Source: Eriocheir sinensis (taxonomy: Eukaryota > Arthropoda > Malacostraca > Decapoda > Varunidae). From it: 64,000 bases of DNA. The notes beneath the pieces were generated by a model. That model did no database searches, was not told the origin of the DNA, and saw only the letters and a program-made list of their open reading frames with translations. Of this stretch, positions 11,707 through 23,300 are shown piece by piece (within the stretch, counting starts at the first letter, position 1; each line of letters begins with the position of its first letter). Position numbers and translations under genes: made by a program. The stretch is taken from NCBI RefSeq assembly GCF_024679095.1, contig NC_066544.1, forward strand, positions 5,705,024 through 5,769,023, in the 5' to 3' direction.

Positions 11707-12110
11707 ATGGATGTTGTAGAAAGAGGTCAGTGGGATAGAATGGACACAAAGGAAGGACAGACATTGTTTCTAAATAGAGGGATGGTGAAGGAAGGGGTCA
11801 ATGGGACAGAAGGAACGGAAAGTATAGACGGACAGATGGATTTTGAACAGAGGGACGTTGAAGGAGAGGAACAAGGAGACAGAACGGACGGAACAGAAGG
11901 AACAGAAAGTATTGAGAGAGTATAGAGAGAGACTGATTTTGAACAGAGGGGCGTTGAAGGAGAGGAACAGTGGGACAGAACGGACGAAACAGAGAGAACG
12001 GAAAGTATAGAGAGAGATTGATTTTGAACAGAGGGGGGTTGAAAGAGAGGAACAATGGGACAGAATGGGCGGAAAATAGAAAATAAACAAACAGATTTCG
12101 GGCACTTGGG
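11707..12110. repeat. degenerate ~85-96-bp purine repeat
   Basis: TTTTGAACAGAGGG recurs at 11841, 11937 and 12022. More diverged units (AGGAACAGTGGGACAGA-like) extend upstream to 11707. Purine-rich sequence then continues to about 12825 with a GGA run at 12541-12590. Confidence 0.8.
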
Positions 12111-12827
12111 CGATGAAAAGTGAGAAGCAAAAAGAATAAGGCCGGATACCACGAAACTTGAGCCATGAGACACAAAATGAACAGAGAAAAGAACATTAAA
12201 CGGGCATCGTGTGTGTCGGGGTAAAAGCACTTGAGCGAGGAAGGGAAAAAATCGTATAGGAATAAAGACGGGTGCTGTGAGGCGATAAATTAATAAAACA
12301 GGCAGATTGTAGGTATAGGAAGACAATAATTAAGGAAAGGAATGTGATAAACGTGAATGAATAAGGGAGTAGTAACGGCGAGGTATTTACAGACGTAGGC
12401 GAAGGGACAGAACTAACGGGAGAGGGTCATTAGAGGGACAAGGAATGGCTAATAGGACGGGTAGAGTTTGGGATGAGATGTGACAGGGATGGGACGTGAA
12501 GGACAGAAGGGAGATGATAACGGGAGGTGTGCACGTGACGGGAGGAGGAGGAAGAGGAAAGGAGGAGGAGGAGGAGGAGGAGGAGGAGGAGCGTGGAGAC
12601 GGAAGGGTAAATTGGAGATGAAGGGGAGGAGTGATGGATAGGGGAGGAATAGAGAAAGAGGAAGAAGAGAAAAGCCTTTGGACAGATGTAGAAATATGAA
12701 GGAAGAGAATTAAAGGGGACGAATAAGAAGGGAGAGAAGGAAAAGAGAGGGATATGGGAAGGAGAAGAGAGGGAAGAAGAGAGGAAGTTTTGGACAGATG
12801 TAGAAATATAGAGAAAGAGAAGAGTAT

Positions 12828-13355
12828 GGAGTATGCATCTCATGTGCGGGGTGGCTCCACACTCACAGCTCTACTACAAAGGGTGGAGTCAAAGGCTCTT
12901 CGTCTCATCAACACTCCTCTTACTAGCAGTTTTCTACCTCTTACATTCCGCCGCAATGTTGCATCTCTTTCAATCTTCTATCGATAATTTCATGTTGACT
13001 GCTCTTCTGAACTTGCTAACTGTAAGCCACCCCTCCTCCCGCGGCCCCGCTGCTCTCGACTATCTACTCTAGCTCATCCCTATACTGTCCAAACCCCTTA
13101 TGCAAGAGTTAACCAGCATCTCCATTCTTTCAACCCTTCACTGGTAAACTCTGGAACAGCCTTCCTTCATCTGTATTTCCTCCTGCTTATAACTTGACCT
13201 CTTTCAAGAGAGTATCAAGACACCTCTCCACCCGAAATTGACCTCTCTTTTGGCCACTTTTTAATTTTATCTTTTTCTATGAGCAGCGTAGTTAGCGGGC
13301 TTTTTCTACACTCCTTTATGCCCTTTGAGTTGCTTCCTTTCCTGTATAAAGGAAA
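12828..13355 (+). mobile_element. 3' end of a Jockey-like LINE: RT C-terminal tail plus 3' UTR
   Basis: The plus-strand translation gives MEYASHVRGGSTLTALLQRV, VESKALRLINTPL, LTFRRNVASLSIFYR, then after a stop AHPYTVQTPYARVNQHLHSF, GKLWNSLPSSVFPPAYNL and FKRVSRHLSTRN before a final TGA at about 13238. This is the C-terminal tail of LINEs usually annotated as mobile element jockey in decapods. The 3' UTR (TTTTGGCCACTTT, GAGCAGCGTAGTTAGCGGGC, CCCTTTGAGTTGCTTCC) also occurs at 45165, 45236, 49446 and 54896. In-frame stops show it is dead. A (GA)73 tract follows its 3' end. Confidence 0.9.
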
Positions 13356-13366
13356 AAAAAATAAGA

Positions 13367-14060
<694 letters not shown>

Positions 14061-14132
14061 CCATCAATCCACCCACCCACCCAACCACCCACCAGCGAAT
14101 CGGCGGCTCTCGTGCTGTAACCGCTAACCGCA

Positions 14133-14134
<2 letters not shown>

Positions 14135-14190
<56 letters not shown>
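14135..14190. repeat. (CA)28 microsatellite
   Basis: Uninterrupted CA run. Confidence 0.98.
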
Positions 14191-14192
<2 letters not shown>

Positions 14193-14389
14193 TACTCGTG
14201 GCGCTGAAAAATGAAACGACGAAATGGAGGGAAATGAAAATATGTGAAAAAAAAAATCTTCAGCGAAATAAGAATGAAAGAAAACGAAAAACAACTGAAG
14301 TATGAAACCAGACACTCGGAATTAGTGGTGCAAATAAGATGAACAGATTATATTCTCTCTCTCTCTCCCAGACTGTCTTCGTGGACTGG

Positions 14390-15055
14390 TTTCTCCTCAT
14401 ATTTACCTGTTCTCCTTTCATTTTTATTTTTATTTTCGTTTTTTTCTTTTATTTTCTTTCTTTATCTTCTCTCTCTCTCCACTCTCTCCTTCTCCTCTCT
14501 TTCCTCCCTCCTTCATATCCTTTCTCTTTCCCCTCTCTCCTTTCCTCCTTTCTCACCTCTCTCTCCTCTCCAACACATTCCCCTTCTCATTTCCCTTTCT
14601 CCTCCTCTCTCTCTCCTTCCTCTCCTTCTCTCTTCACCTTTCCCTTACTCCTTCCCTTATTTTTTCCTCCCTTCACCTTAACTGTCTTCTCTCTCACCTT
14701 TCTCTCCTTCCCTCCCTCTCCTTATTCATCTCCGTCCCTCCTTTCTCCCTCTCTTCATCTCTCCTCTCTTCTTCTTCTCTCTCCTGTTCCCTCTTTCCCT
14801 TCTCTCACACTCTTCACCTTTCCTCTCTTCTCTCTCATGTCTCCTCATCCTTTCCTTCTATTCTCTCTCCTTCCTTCGTTTCTCCCTTCCTTCATCTTTC
14901 CTTTCCTTTCTTCTTTTCTCTCGTCTTCCCCTCCTATCCTTTCTCCTTTCCTCGTCTCTTCCATTCTTTACCTTTCCTCTTCTCTTTCACTTCTCTTCCC
15001 CTTCTCCCTCTCTCCCTCTTCGTCTCCCTTCCTCCTTCCCCCTCCCCCCCCCTCA
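14390..15055. repeat. 660-bp polypyrimidine block
   Basis: C/T-only apart from scattered A. CTCTCTCC/TTTCCTTCC sequence ending in a C run at 15038-15050. The 250-codon Ser/Leu/Phe/Pro frame across it has no protein character. Confidence 0.85.
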
Positions 15056-15313
15056 AGGGTAATAGAGTGCAATGTGTTCGTCCGTCCGTGACCACTGTTT
15101 CGCAAATCCTTTAAAGGCACGAGAGGAAAAAAAAAGAGAAGGTGGTGTTTTAATTCAATAGGGATCCTGCATTCTCTCTCTCCAATTCTCTTATAGATTT
15201 TTCGCTCCTTTTTCGAACATAAAATTATATATATTATTTTTTTTGTCTCTTCGTATTGGTCAAGGGAACTGAACACGTATTTTTTTAATGCTTTACTGTA
15301 CTGTTAATTCTTC

Positions 15314-15454
<141 letters not shown>

Positions 15455-15639
15455 TTATTCATGTTCTCCGTTCCCTATTTTGTTCTCAGCCGTTAAGGGA
15501 GAGAAGACGATGGACAAATATAGTAAAGAGAAAAAAAAGAAAAGAAAAAAATATCTCGTAATTCAGGAGTGAAGGGCAATTATGGTTAAAATGTGAGCAT
15601 GAGTTATTGTACACAGTTTTCCCCTCTTTACTGCTCTCT

Positions 15640-15715
15640 CTCTCTCTCTCTCTCTCTCTCATGAACAGTAAATATGAACAGTAGCTATCTTAAATTCTCT
15701 CTCTCTCTCTCTTTT
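15640..15715. repeat. two (TC)n runs
   Basis: TC at about 15634-15660 and 15697-15712. The second is followed by TTTTTCAG, which as a polypyrimidine tract plus CAG (15717-15719) also fits a 3' splice-site consensus. I see no exon behind it. Confidence 0.85.
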
Positions 15716-15717
15716 TC

Positions 15718-15757
15718 AGGTCACAGGTCACTTCAGGTCACACTGTCTCAGGTGACC
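15718..15757 (+). promoter_or_regulatory. cluster of AGGTCA nuclear-receptor half-sites (DR1 + DR4)
   Basis: AGGTCA at 15718-15723, 15725-15730 and 15735-15740 gives direct repeats spaced by 1 and 4 bp. AGGTGACC (15750-15757) adds an imperfect fourth site. DR1 and DR4 are established response-element architectures for RXR/USP-type, HNF4 and COUP-TF receptors. Function is inferred from motif spacing only. Further CAGGTG sites continue to 15850. Confidence 0.5.
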
Positions 15758-15907
15758 GCAATGGGAAATGGAAGGACCAGGACCCCCCACCCCTTACCTG
15801 CCCGTTGATTACAGGTGAGGCGGTGTGCGGGCGCCGAGGAGGGCAGGTGTGAGGGAGGCAAAGGTAAGGGATTGAAGGAGGTGCTAATTTAGAGGGGTGA
15901 TAAGAGC

Positions 15908-15965
<58 letters not shown>

Positions 15966-15986
15966 ATTGTTGTTGTTGTTGTTGTT
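15908..15986. repeat. (TGT)n microsatellite
   Basis: TGTTGT run with a single TAT interruption, decaying to about 16015. Confidence 0.95.
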
Positions 15987-16073
15987 TTTATTGTTGTTCC
16001 TGTTTTTGTTGTTTGCGTTCCTTTTATGTGTTATTTTTTTTGTGTGTGTGTTGTTTGAAGGTGGTGTATACGT

Positions 16074-16074
<1 letters not shown>

Positions 16075-16142
<68 letters not shown>
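16075..16142. repeat. (GT)n microsatellite
   Basis: GT run; a pyrimidine-rich stretch (16200-16500) follows. Confidence 0.97.
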
Positions 16143-16146
<4 letters not shown>

Positions 16147-16659
16147 CGTGTGTGTTTGCTTCGAATAACCTGTTTTTCGTCCTTCTTGCAATTTTGTGTC
16201 TTCTATACCCCCTCCCCCCTTCCTCCCTTCATCCTCCCCCTTTACCTACATTCCCTTCCCCAAATTACCTCCCTGAGCCTCTCCTTCTGCCATTTCCTCC
16301 CCCATTGCTTCTTCACACCTTCATGCAACCTCCCTCACCTCTCTCTCACCTCTCCCTCACCTCCCTTTTTAATCAGCTCACTCGCCGCCTCCCTCTCACT
16401 CCTTCCCTTCTTCTCCCTCCTCAATTCCCTCCCTCTCTTCCCTTCCCTTCCCTTCCCTTCCTCCCCTTCCCCTACCACCTCCTCCCTTCTCCCCTCTTAA
16501 GAAAGGTAAAGGTAAAGGTGAAGGGTGAATAGGAAGGAGGAAGGGTAAGGGAGGTGAGGGGGGAGGGGGGCTGACAGGTCATTACAGGTATATTTCAAGT
16601 CTCGGCGGGGGGCAGGTGTCCATGTTACCTGGAGGACCAACACCTGTTGTTTAGGGGGG

Positions 16660-16798
<139 letters not shown>

Positions 16799-17164
16799 AA
16801 ACACATATATGCCATGTAAACTAACAAAAACAAACAAAAAACAAAAATAAACTGAGAACGAAATTGATGAACTCGAGACAATAAAACGAATCAACATATA
16901 CAAAAACAAAAACGATTAACCAACAAATAGAAGCAAACACAAGAAAACAAGAGGTCGAAGAAAAACAACACAAAGAAAGAAAACAAAAGCAAACAAAAAA
17001 AGGACAAACAAGAACACGAGAGATAGAAGAAAACACACAAAGAAAAAGGAAAACAAACAGCACTAATAGCACCACCGTAGCCAACCAACGTCCCATTTTC
17101 TCTTCCTCCCCATCCCTAAAGAAAACGGGCCTTAAAGAGGGTGGACGGAACTAAACATAATCCC

Positions 17165-17312
17165 TCACGACAGGTGTTTGCGGCGGCTCTTATGAGGGTC
17201 GGTTTACCTGAGTCCCCCGCGTGAAGGTAATGGCGGCTCACCTAATGAACAATAACTATAATCAGCAGGTAATTAGCACCCTCATCCCCCCTACCTAATT
17301 ATCCCTCCAGGT
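17165..17312. promoter_or_regulatory. CAGGT/ACCTG plus TAATTA cluster
   Basis: GACAGGTG (about 17170), TTACCTGA, CACCTAATGA, AGCAGGTAATTAGCACC (about 17264-17280), CTACCTAATTA and CCAGGTGAG lie within 150 bp. E-box and homeodomain cores are directly fused twice. Candidate regulatory module, motif evidence only. Confidence 0.35.
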
Positions 17313-18170
17313 GAGATGCCACGCTTGTCCCCTCCCCCCCTTCCTCCTCTTTCTCCTTCCCCCTCCTTCCTCCCCTTCCTTCTCCTTTCCCATCTCCTCC
17401 TCCTTCTCCACTATCCTAACATTGCTTTCTCTCTCCTTCCTTACTTTCCCTCCTTCCAACTTTACATCTTCTTTATTTTTCTCTTTCCTCTCCTTCCTCT
17501 TCCTTCATTTTCCTTTTTATTTTCCTCTTCCCTCCCATTCGTCTCCCTCCACCTCTTCCTCTTTATCTCCTTCTCTTCTCCTGATCTTGCATTCTTTTCG
17601 TTTGTCCTTCCCACTCTCACTTTCATCTCACATTCCTTTTACTCCTGTTTCTTATTCACATTTTCTTCTAATTTTCTCCCTTCTCCTCTTCCCTCCTGCT
17701 TCACCTCTTTTCTTTTCTTCCTGTATCCTAACATTACTTCCATTCTCTTCACCTTTCTCTTCCTGTCTCCTAACTTATTTACGGTTTCCCTCATTCTTCT
17801 CTCCTCTTCCTTCCTCTCCTTCCTCTCTCTCTTGTTCACTCACATTTCTTTATCCTCATCTTTCTCTATCCAAACGTTACTTCTATTTTCCTTCCCTATT
17901 TTTCTCCCGCTCTTTGACTTATCATATACTTTCAAATTTCCCTTTTTTTTCCTTCTTGTATTCACTCCTTCATTACTTCCATTTCTTCTTTCTCAAGTTA
18001 TTCCATTTCTATACTTTTCTCCGTTCTTCTTTCTTGTATTTTTTCACGTTTTTGATCGCTCCTTTCTCATCTCTAACTCAATGTCTCTATCAGTCTAACT
18101 ATCTTTCTATCTCTATCTATCTTTTACTGTCTCTTATCTCTCTCCAAAATGACGTGAGGATGGGATGGGT
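17313..18170. repeat. 860-bp polypyrimidine block
   Basis: TTCC/CTCC/TTTCT sequence, nearly all C/T on the + strand, with a recurring CCTAACATTACTTCC-like motif (about 17420, 17728, 17870). Long overlapping frames in two phases are low-complexity shadows. Confidence 0.85.
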
Positions 18171-18579
18171 TTTGCGTTTCTCTTTTAAATTTAGTTAGGC
18201 CTCCCTCTAGTTCCTGCTACTACTCCACCAGTCAGTGTAGGCCTATTGCTGCTGCTGATTAGGGGATCGGAGCAGGTGGGTTGATCTGCATACCTGCCTA
18301 CCTGTGCCACCTTTCTCTGACCTCCCTCACACGTTTCTCTACTTAACTCTTCTGTCTTCGATAATTGGTTCATTTCAACGGTTCTGATTATTGTATATTA
18401 TGTGGGGGGAAGTCTAATTACTGATACATCTTTCTTTATATCAGTTTATCTATCTGTCTATCTATGTATCTATCTGTTATTTCCCACTTCATAATCCTTT
18501 CCCATTTTCTCATCAACATCTTTCATTACGTCCCAGTGCTCTCTTTTGTAGGGATCATGTAAGTATTGAAAAGAAATGC

Positions 18580-18581
<2 letters not shown>
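18171..18581. other. unique intergenic sequence, no gene
   Basis: Mixed sequence with a short (TATC)n-like stretch near 18440-18475. No coding support. Confidence 0.4.

Positions 18582-18674
<93 letters not shown>
18582..18674. repeat. (GA)46 microsatellite
   Basis: 93 bp of GA. Confidence 0.98.
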
Positions 18675-18676
<2 letters not shown>

Positions 18677-19250
18677 CATTTGTGATTCAATGCTAACAAG
18701 AGACAAATCCATCACCAAGGCTCCTGGAGGGTAAGGCGGGGTGATCCAGTAGCTAACAAAGCCTCATGCCGCTGAACGCGTCATGTATAAAAATTCCGAA
18801 GTAAAAACTACCCGAGAAGTCGTATTGTTGTTGCAGCTAAATATTTGTAACTGTAAATATTTTGTACGTCTCCCTTCATTTCCATTAATCAATATAAGGG
18901 AAATATATTTGTGTGACATGTCATCATTCTAATAAGATTAATAATACAAAGTTCTTGCTGGGCTTGTTGCAAGAATTTTCGGCCGGGTGTTACACGATGT
19001 GAGTTCAGTCCCAGCTCACGGCGGCTTCTCGGCGTGATTTGTGTTACGGCGACGGCAGGTTTAAGTGAAGCTGAGGGGATGAATTATGAGGGCTGGTGTG
19101 AGTAGAAGGAGCTAGGCGCATGAGGGCGTGAGTGTGCGATGTGGATGGGCGTACTACTTGTAGCAATCTTTCGGCCAGGGATGAGGGAGTGGCTGTGTGA
19201 GTTGGTGTGTGTGGGTGGAATGAGGAGTATGAGGGTGTGGGTGTGGATAG
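18675..19250. other. unique sequence upstream of the PP1-docking-like frame
   Basis: Non-repetitive, AT-rich at 18780-18960, then G/T-rich (19080-19250). It contains no convincing TATA box or initiator. A stop codon at 19248-19250 closes the downstream frame, so any 5' part of that gene lies in another exon. Confidence 0.4.
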
Positions 19251-20087
19251 GAGCCTCAGCAAACAGTAACAGAGAAAACAACAGATTCAGTCAACAAAAA
19301 CACGGAGCCACATCACACAGGGATCCTCAAGAAAGGAAAGACGGCCAGCACCGCTCATAAATGTCTCCGATTCACCTTCCAAAACTTGAACACTTTCGTC
19401 AAGGATCGTGAACTGTACTGTGGCTACGACTACTTCAAGTATGGCGTGCCGCTCTCCAGCATTCGTTTTCAGGCGCAAAAGCTTAAGGAAAGAACAGTGA
19501 AGCCACAGCAAGGGCCTGTAAAGGACGCGGTAAACAAACACAATACATTACAGGAGCAAACAGTTAGAGCAGCTGGCTGTACACCAATGAATACCACTAT
19601 TGAAGGAAAGTCTCCTAAAGGTATCCTTAAGAAAGAAAAGATGCCAAGGTCCACCTGTCCAAAACATGTACGCTTCAACCTTGGTAACCTCCGCGCCCCC
19701 GTTAAGGAACGTGAGCTGTACCGTGGCCACGACTACTTCAGATACGACGCGCCGCTCCAAACCACTCAGTCTCCCAACTCCACCTCGAGGCCTCACTACC
19801 AGCCCGTTAGATCCGCCTCTAACTCGCTGCGAGGCGCACCTCGACACCTCGGGAGGCCGACACAGCGGAGCAACGACTCCTTCCAGCAAAACAGTGGCCG
19901 GAATGCTGCACACGACTACACCAACAGCCGCCACTCACAGCACCGCCAGCACAACTATAGCAGCCACGTCTCGCCCAGATACGAAACAAGGTATTTCTAC
20001 GAGGGACAGACAAATCCAGGCACCAACTCCCGCAGCAGAAGTCGTGTCAAGAGAGGCGCCAAGCCGAGTGGTGGCGATGTTCTGTGA
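19251..20087 (+). CDS. uncharacterised protein with two SILK/RVxF-like PP1 docking modules (partial, 5' end unresolved)
   Basis: An open frame of 278 codons ends at a TGA (20085-20087). Two ~47-residue modules are visible, at about 19320-19460 and 19617-19760. Each begins GILKK and ends in a VK-RELY-G-DYF-Y--PL signature. Between them, module 2 has KHVRF and module 1 has KCLRF. GILK fits the [GS]IL[RK] (SILK) motif and KHVRF fits K-x-V-x-F (RVxF), the two docking motifs used together by protein phosphatase 1 partners such as inhibitor-2; KCLRF has Leu at the Val position and would be weaker. The C-terminal ~90 residues are Ser/Asn/Gln/Arg/His-rich and end basic (SRSRSRVKRGAKPSGG). No signal peptide or membrane segment is seen. 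The first in-frame ATG is at 19587, after module 1, so the true start is probably in an upstream exon; the AG acceptor near 19259 is weak. It could also be a degenerate gene. Family not recognised. Confidence 0.6.
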   Translation, partial: EPQQTVTEKTTDSVNKNTEPHHTGILKKGKTASTAHKCLRFTFQNLNTFVKDRELYCGYDYFKYGVPLSSIRFQAQKLKERTVKPQQGPVKDAVNKHNTLQEQTVRAAGCTPMNTTIEGKSPKGILKKEKMPRSTCPKHVRFNLGNLRAPVKERELYRGHDYFRYDAPLQTTQSPNSTSRPHYQPVRSASNSLRGAPRHLGRPTQRSNDSFQQNSGRNAAHDYTNSRHSQHRQHNYSSHVSPRYETRYFYEGQTNPGTNSRSRSRVKRGAKPSGGDVL

Positions 20088-20670
20088 GCACAGGGCGAGT
20101 ACACAAATCAAACTCAAATGTTCAGCGACGTACAGTTGGCGTACATTCCGGATGCATTTCTCAATACCCTCTGAACAGTAACTGTCGTTGATTGATGATA
20201 TCAATGACTGAGGAGTGTCAAGAAGCATCACAAGCACACTGAGGGAATGGCTCGCCAGCTGACTAAAATCACCATGCAGAGGAACACATCCCATGGAACG
20301 GTGGCACTTTCTACGGAACAAATTGTTCAAGAGTGTCGCATCTATGGGGAGTATTTCGATGCATGTGTGTGGTTACATTTCTTGTCTTATATTTCAAATG
20401 AAAAGATAGAAAATATTTTCTTACAAGGAACTTAGGCAGGGATAGTGGGGTCGTGTTGTACCCCAGAACAAGAAACGTTATGTAAGGAGTTGTCTAAACG
20501 ACCACCGGTTTTAAAACTATATTTTAATGAAAGATATTAGAATGCTCTTGCCATTATGCTTCAGCTCATTGTGATGACCTGAGTTTTATTTTCTCTCTCA
20601 TTCCCTGTGGAAAGATTATTGCCTCCAGGTCTGAGACGCGTGCCCAGAGCGTAACGGAGGTGAGATCGGG
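20088..20670. other. unique sequence, possible 3' UTR of the preceding gene
   Basis: Mixed, non-repetitive sequence. I see no second coding frame with protein-like composition and no clear AATAAA before 20869. Confidence 0.35.
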
Positions 20671-20877
20671 ATGGAGGCTCGCATTCTTCGTACTTTATTC
20701 CTCATGGCAAAATGCCCTGGTTCAGTCACGCTGGTTCGCGTGCTATCAACGATTGAGGCAGCTCACAGAAGGTACCAGAGCCTTAGAACTTTTGCTAATA
20801 ATGGTCTTCACATTTATGCCAAGAATCGTGCCAAATCTGTTCTCCGACTTGCCAATAACTCCTTCATCAATAAATAA
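20671..20877 (+). CDS. short unassigned open frame ending at an AATAAA
   Basis: A 68-residue frame starts MEARILRTLF and contains FANNGLHIYAKNRAKSVLRL before ending FINK at a TAA. AATAAA (20869-20874) overlaps the end. Its composition is more protein-like than its surroundings, and the Lys/Arg-rich end recalls the tail of a mobile-element or nucleic-acid-binding protein, but I recognise no family. It could be a LINE 3' fragment or the last exon of an unseen gene. Low confidence. Confidence 0.3.
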   Translation: MEARILRTLFLMAKCPGSVTLVRVLSTIEAAHRRYQSLRTFANNGLHIYAKNRAKSVLRLANNSFINK

Positions 20878-20937
20878 AAATGTCAAAATTTTGCGAACTA
20901 TAATGTTTCCATCTACCTGAAAATAGCTCCCACAAAA

Positions 20938-21098
<161 letters not shown>

Positions 21099-21401
21099 AG
21101 GGACGATGTCAACACACCAGTCTGCCCGTTCTATTTCTTCACTGACTGGATTTAATCAAAGTCGACGGAAATCAAATGAGGAATAAAAAAAATATAAAAA
21201 AATACGTCCACAATTACACACTTATGTATCTTCGACCTATTTATGCATGGAAAACACAGATAAACTTGACGGATTTTTCGGGAAGTGGAACCTGGCATCT
21301 CACACGCGGTTCTGCTGTGTGATTGGATGTCAGACCACGAGAAGGGCGGGGCGGAGGAGAGCTGTGCAAAAATGTGCCACAGAACGGAAATACGCCTCCC
21401 G

Positions 21402-21739
21402 TCAGGGGTCGCCACAGCGGATCGTTCTCCTCCAGTGCACTCGATCTTCTGCGTCTTGTTCTGTTGCTCCCACCACTTGCAAGTCTTCTTTCACTGCGTC
21501 CATAAACCTCTTTGGTCTTCCTCTCCTCCTCCTGCCGGATAGGTCCATGTCCAGCATCTTCCTGGCCACATCCTCCTCTCCCTCCTCCTGACATGCCCAA
21601 ACCACCTCAATCTTGCCTCTCTAGCTTTGTCCCTAAACCGACGTACATGTGTTGTCCCTCTGATGTAATCGTTCCGGATTTTGTCCATCCTCGTCACTCC
21701 CAGAGAAAATCGCAACATTTTCAATTCCGCTACTTCCAA
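21402..21739 (-). mobile_element. RTE-like LINE: C-terminal tail of the endonuclease/RT polyprotein
   Basis: The minus-strand frame gives AELKMLRFSLGVTRMDKIRN, DYIRGTTHV, RDKAREARLRWFGHVRRR. After a frameshift near 21590 it continues as ARKMLDMDLSGRRRRGRPKR, FMDAVKEDLQ, DRVHWRRTIRCGDP, then TGA. This matches the well-known tail of RTE-type elements (pattern MLRWM.GVTR.DRIRNEYIRG, ARLRW.GHV, GRPKRRW, WRRLIR.GDP). Only the tail remains, with at least one frameshift. About 160 bp of 3' flank to 21240 may belong to the element. Confidence 0.88.
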
Positions 21740-22004
21740 CTCCCAAGGAAGAGTACGGTCAATATAAGCTTTGTTCAGCAGCCCTTAAACACCTAAGACA
21801 TACAAAAAAGGGAAAATGAAAGTGATAGCGAAGAGAGAACATAAGAGAACGATATAATATATAAGATTATGAGAAATGGAGGGACAGGGAGGTTGCATAA
21901 TAAATTTCCTAAAACACACAACAAGTAAACAGATAAAAATAAAATCAAGAAGTAAATCAAGCAATAAAATTATTTCCAGTACTGAAGGAATGTTAAGCAG
22001 TGAG

Positions 22005-22200
22005 TGGACCAGGTGAAAAAGCCATAAAAGACAGGTGGTTGTGTGGAAGATTTCGCAACTCCACTCCATTCATAAAGTGGAGTCCGAGCAGGCGGAGGAG
22101 TGTCTAGCCTTCCGTGGACCAGGTGGAGGTTAGTTGTAGAAAAGGATGAGGGAGTGAGAAAAAAAATCCACTACAATCATAAGGTGGAGTGAAAGGGAGT
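22005..22200 (+). repeat. copy of the dispersed GTGGACCAGGTG / AACTCCACTCC repeat
   Basis: GTGGACCAGGTG occurs at about 22004 and 22116. The block GTGGAAGATTTCGCAACTCC then ACTCCATTCATAAAGTGGAG (22043-22083) is matched, inverted, at 31180-31223 with roughly 90% identity. The same family makes up much of 30916-32160. Confidence 0.75.
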
Positions 22201-22593
22201 GATATGCGACTCCCTCACCTTAAACCCCTTATAACCCCTTAAACCCGACATCTCATTAGCCTTAATCCCCCTTAAATGCTCCTTAGCCTCCCCTTCCCTT
22301 CTCGCATTCCCTGCAGCCTTTGATAACTCCAGCCCCCAGCAACCAGTCCCCCCCCCCCTTTGACCCCCCTCCACACCCCATCTCTCTCTCCCCCGCCCCC
22401 CCTTATTACCCCATAATGGCGCCAACCCATTTATTTCACCGCTGCTCCATTACCCGGCTTCCTCATAATTCCTCCTCTTCATTTCTTCCTCATCTTCGTA
22501 AGCACCTGCCGGTTCTCCTCCTCCTCCTCCTCCTCCTCCGCCTGCCACAAATCGTCAATAAACTCCAGGGAAGTGGAAAGTGGAAGGGTAAAC

Positions 22594-22595
<2 letters not shown>
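22201..22595. other. C-rich spacer with a (CTC)n run, no gene
   Basis: CCCTTA-type and C-rich sequence; (CTC)n at 22513-22540. Confidence 0.5.
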
Positions 22596-22662
<67 letters not shown>

Positions 22663-22678
22663 TGTGTGTGTGTGTGTG
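22596..22678. repeat. (GA)32 then (TG)9 compound microsatellite
   Basis: Direct GA to TG junction at 22661. Confidence 0.98.
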
Positions 22679-22747
22679 CAAGGCCTGTCGGCTTAACAAG
22701 AGGCATGTCATCCATAATTTTTCATTTATTTATTGCCTGATTAATGC

Positions 22748-23300
22748 AATGGATCGTATTGGCTATACAGGCAGCGCCACACGTGGCCACTTGATGAACC
22801 GTCAAAGCAGTACTTTCCATAGAGTTCAAGTTATAGACTAGAGTGCGTCTGAGGCTGGCTTCCGGATACGCCGCCTTGATGCCGCCATCGCTCCAAGCCA
22901 ACGGCTACACACACTTCACTCCTACCCAATTTCCTGACACTACTATTTGACATGAAGAAAAAATGATATCAGCATCGTGTTCCTGAGGAAATTCTGCATT
23001 GCAATGGAAGAAATTTGTAACTGTAAAGTAAAAATATACGAAAATGAGGGATAAGTAGAATGGTATGAAAACATTGAAAGACTACACTGGCCTCAGTTTT
23101 TCTTCATGCCAAACAGGGTGTCAGGAAATTGGGTAGGAGTGAAGTGTGCGCAGTCGTTGGCTCGGAGCGGTGACGGCAACAAGGCGGTGTATCCCGAAGC
23201 CAGCCTCAGACGCACTCCAGTCTATAACTTGAACTCTATGCTTTGCCAGTCACCAAGCGGCTACGTGTGGCGCTGCCTGTATATCCAATACGGTCCATTC
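22748..23300. mobile_element. foldback element: ~210-bp inverted repeats around a ~135-bp core
   Basis: The left arm (22748-22960) and right arm (23098-23300) are reverse complements with, by my reading, about 85-90% identity and one ~10-bp insertion in the left arm. Shared blocks include GAGTTCAAGTTATAGACT, GTGCGTCTGAGGCTGGCTTC and CTTCACTCCTACCCAATTTC. The AT-rich core has no open frame. The right arm begins almost exactly where homology between the two kinase copies stops, so the element appears to have inserted at the 3' end of kinase copy 1. It resembles a non-autonomous foldback/MITE-type DNA element; no target duplication could be fixed by eye. Confidence 0.8.

Noticed and set aside
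15697..15719. Strong 3' splice acceptor shape (TC tract plus TTTTTCAG)
   Set aside because: TC tracts followed by AG are everywhere in this window and no coding exon follows.
15910..16500. 196-codon frame starting with a poly-Leu stretch resembling a signal or membrane segment
   Set aside because: The leucines are (TGT)n and the Cys-Val run is (GT)n; the remainder is polypyrimidine.
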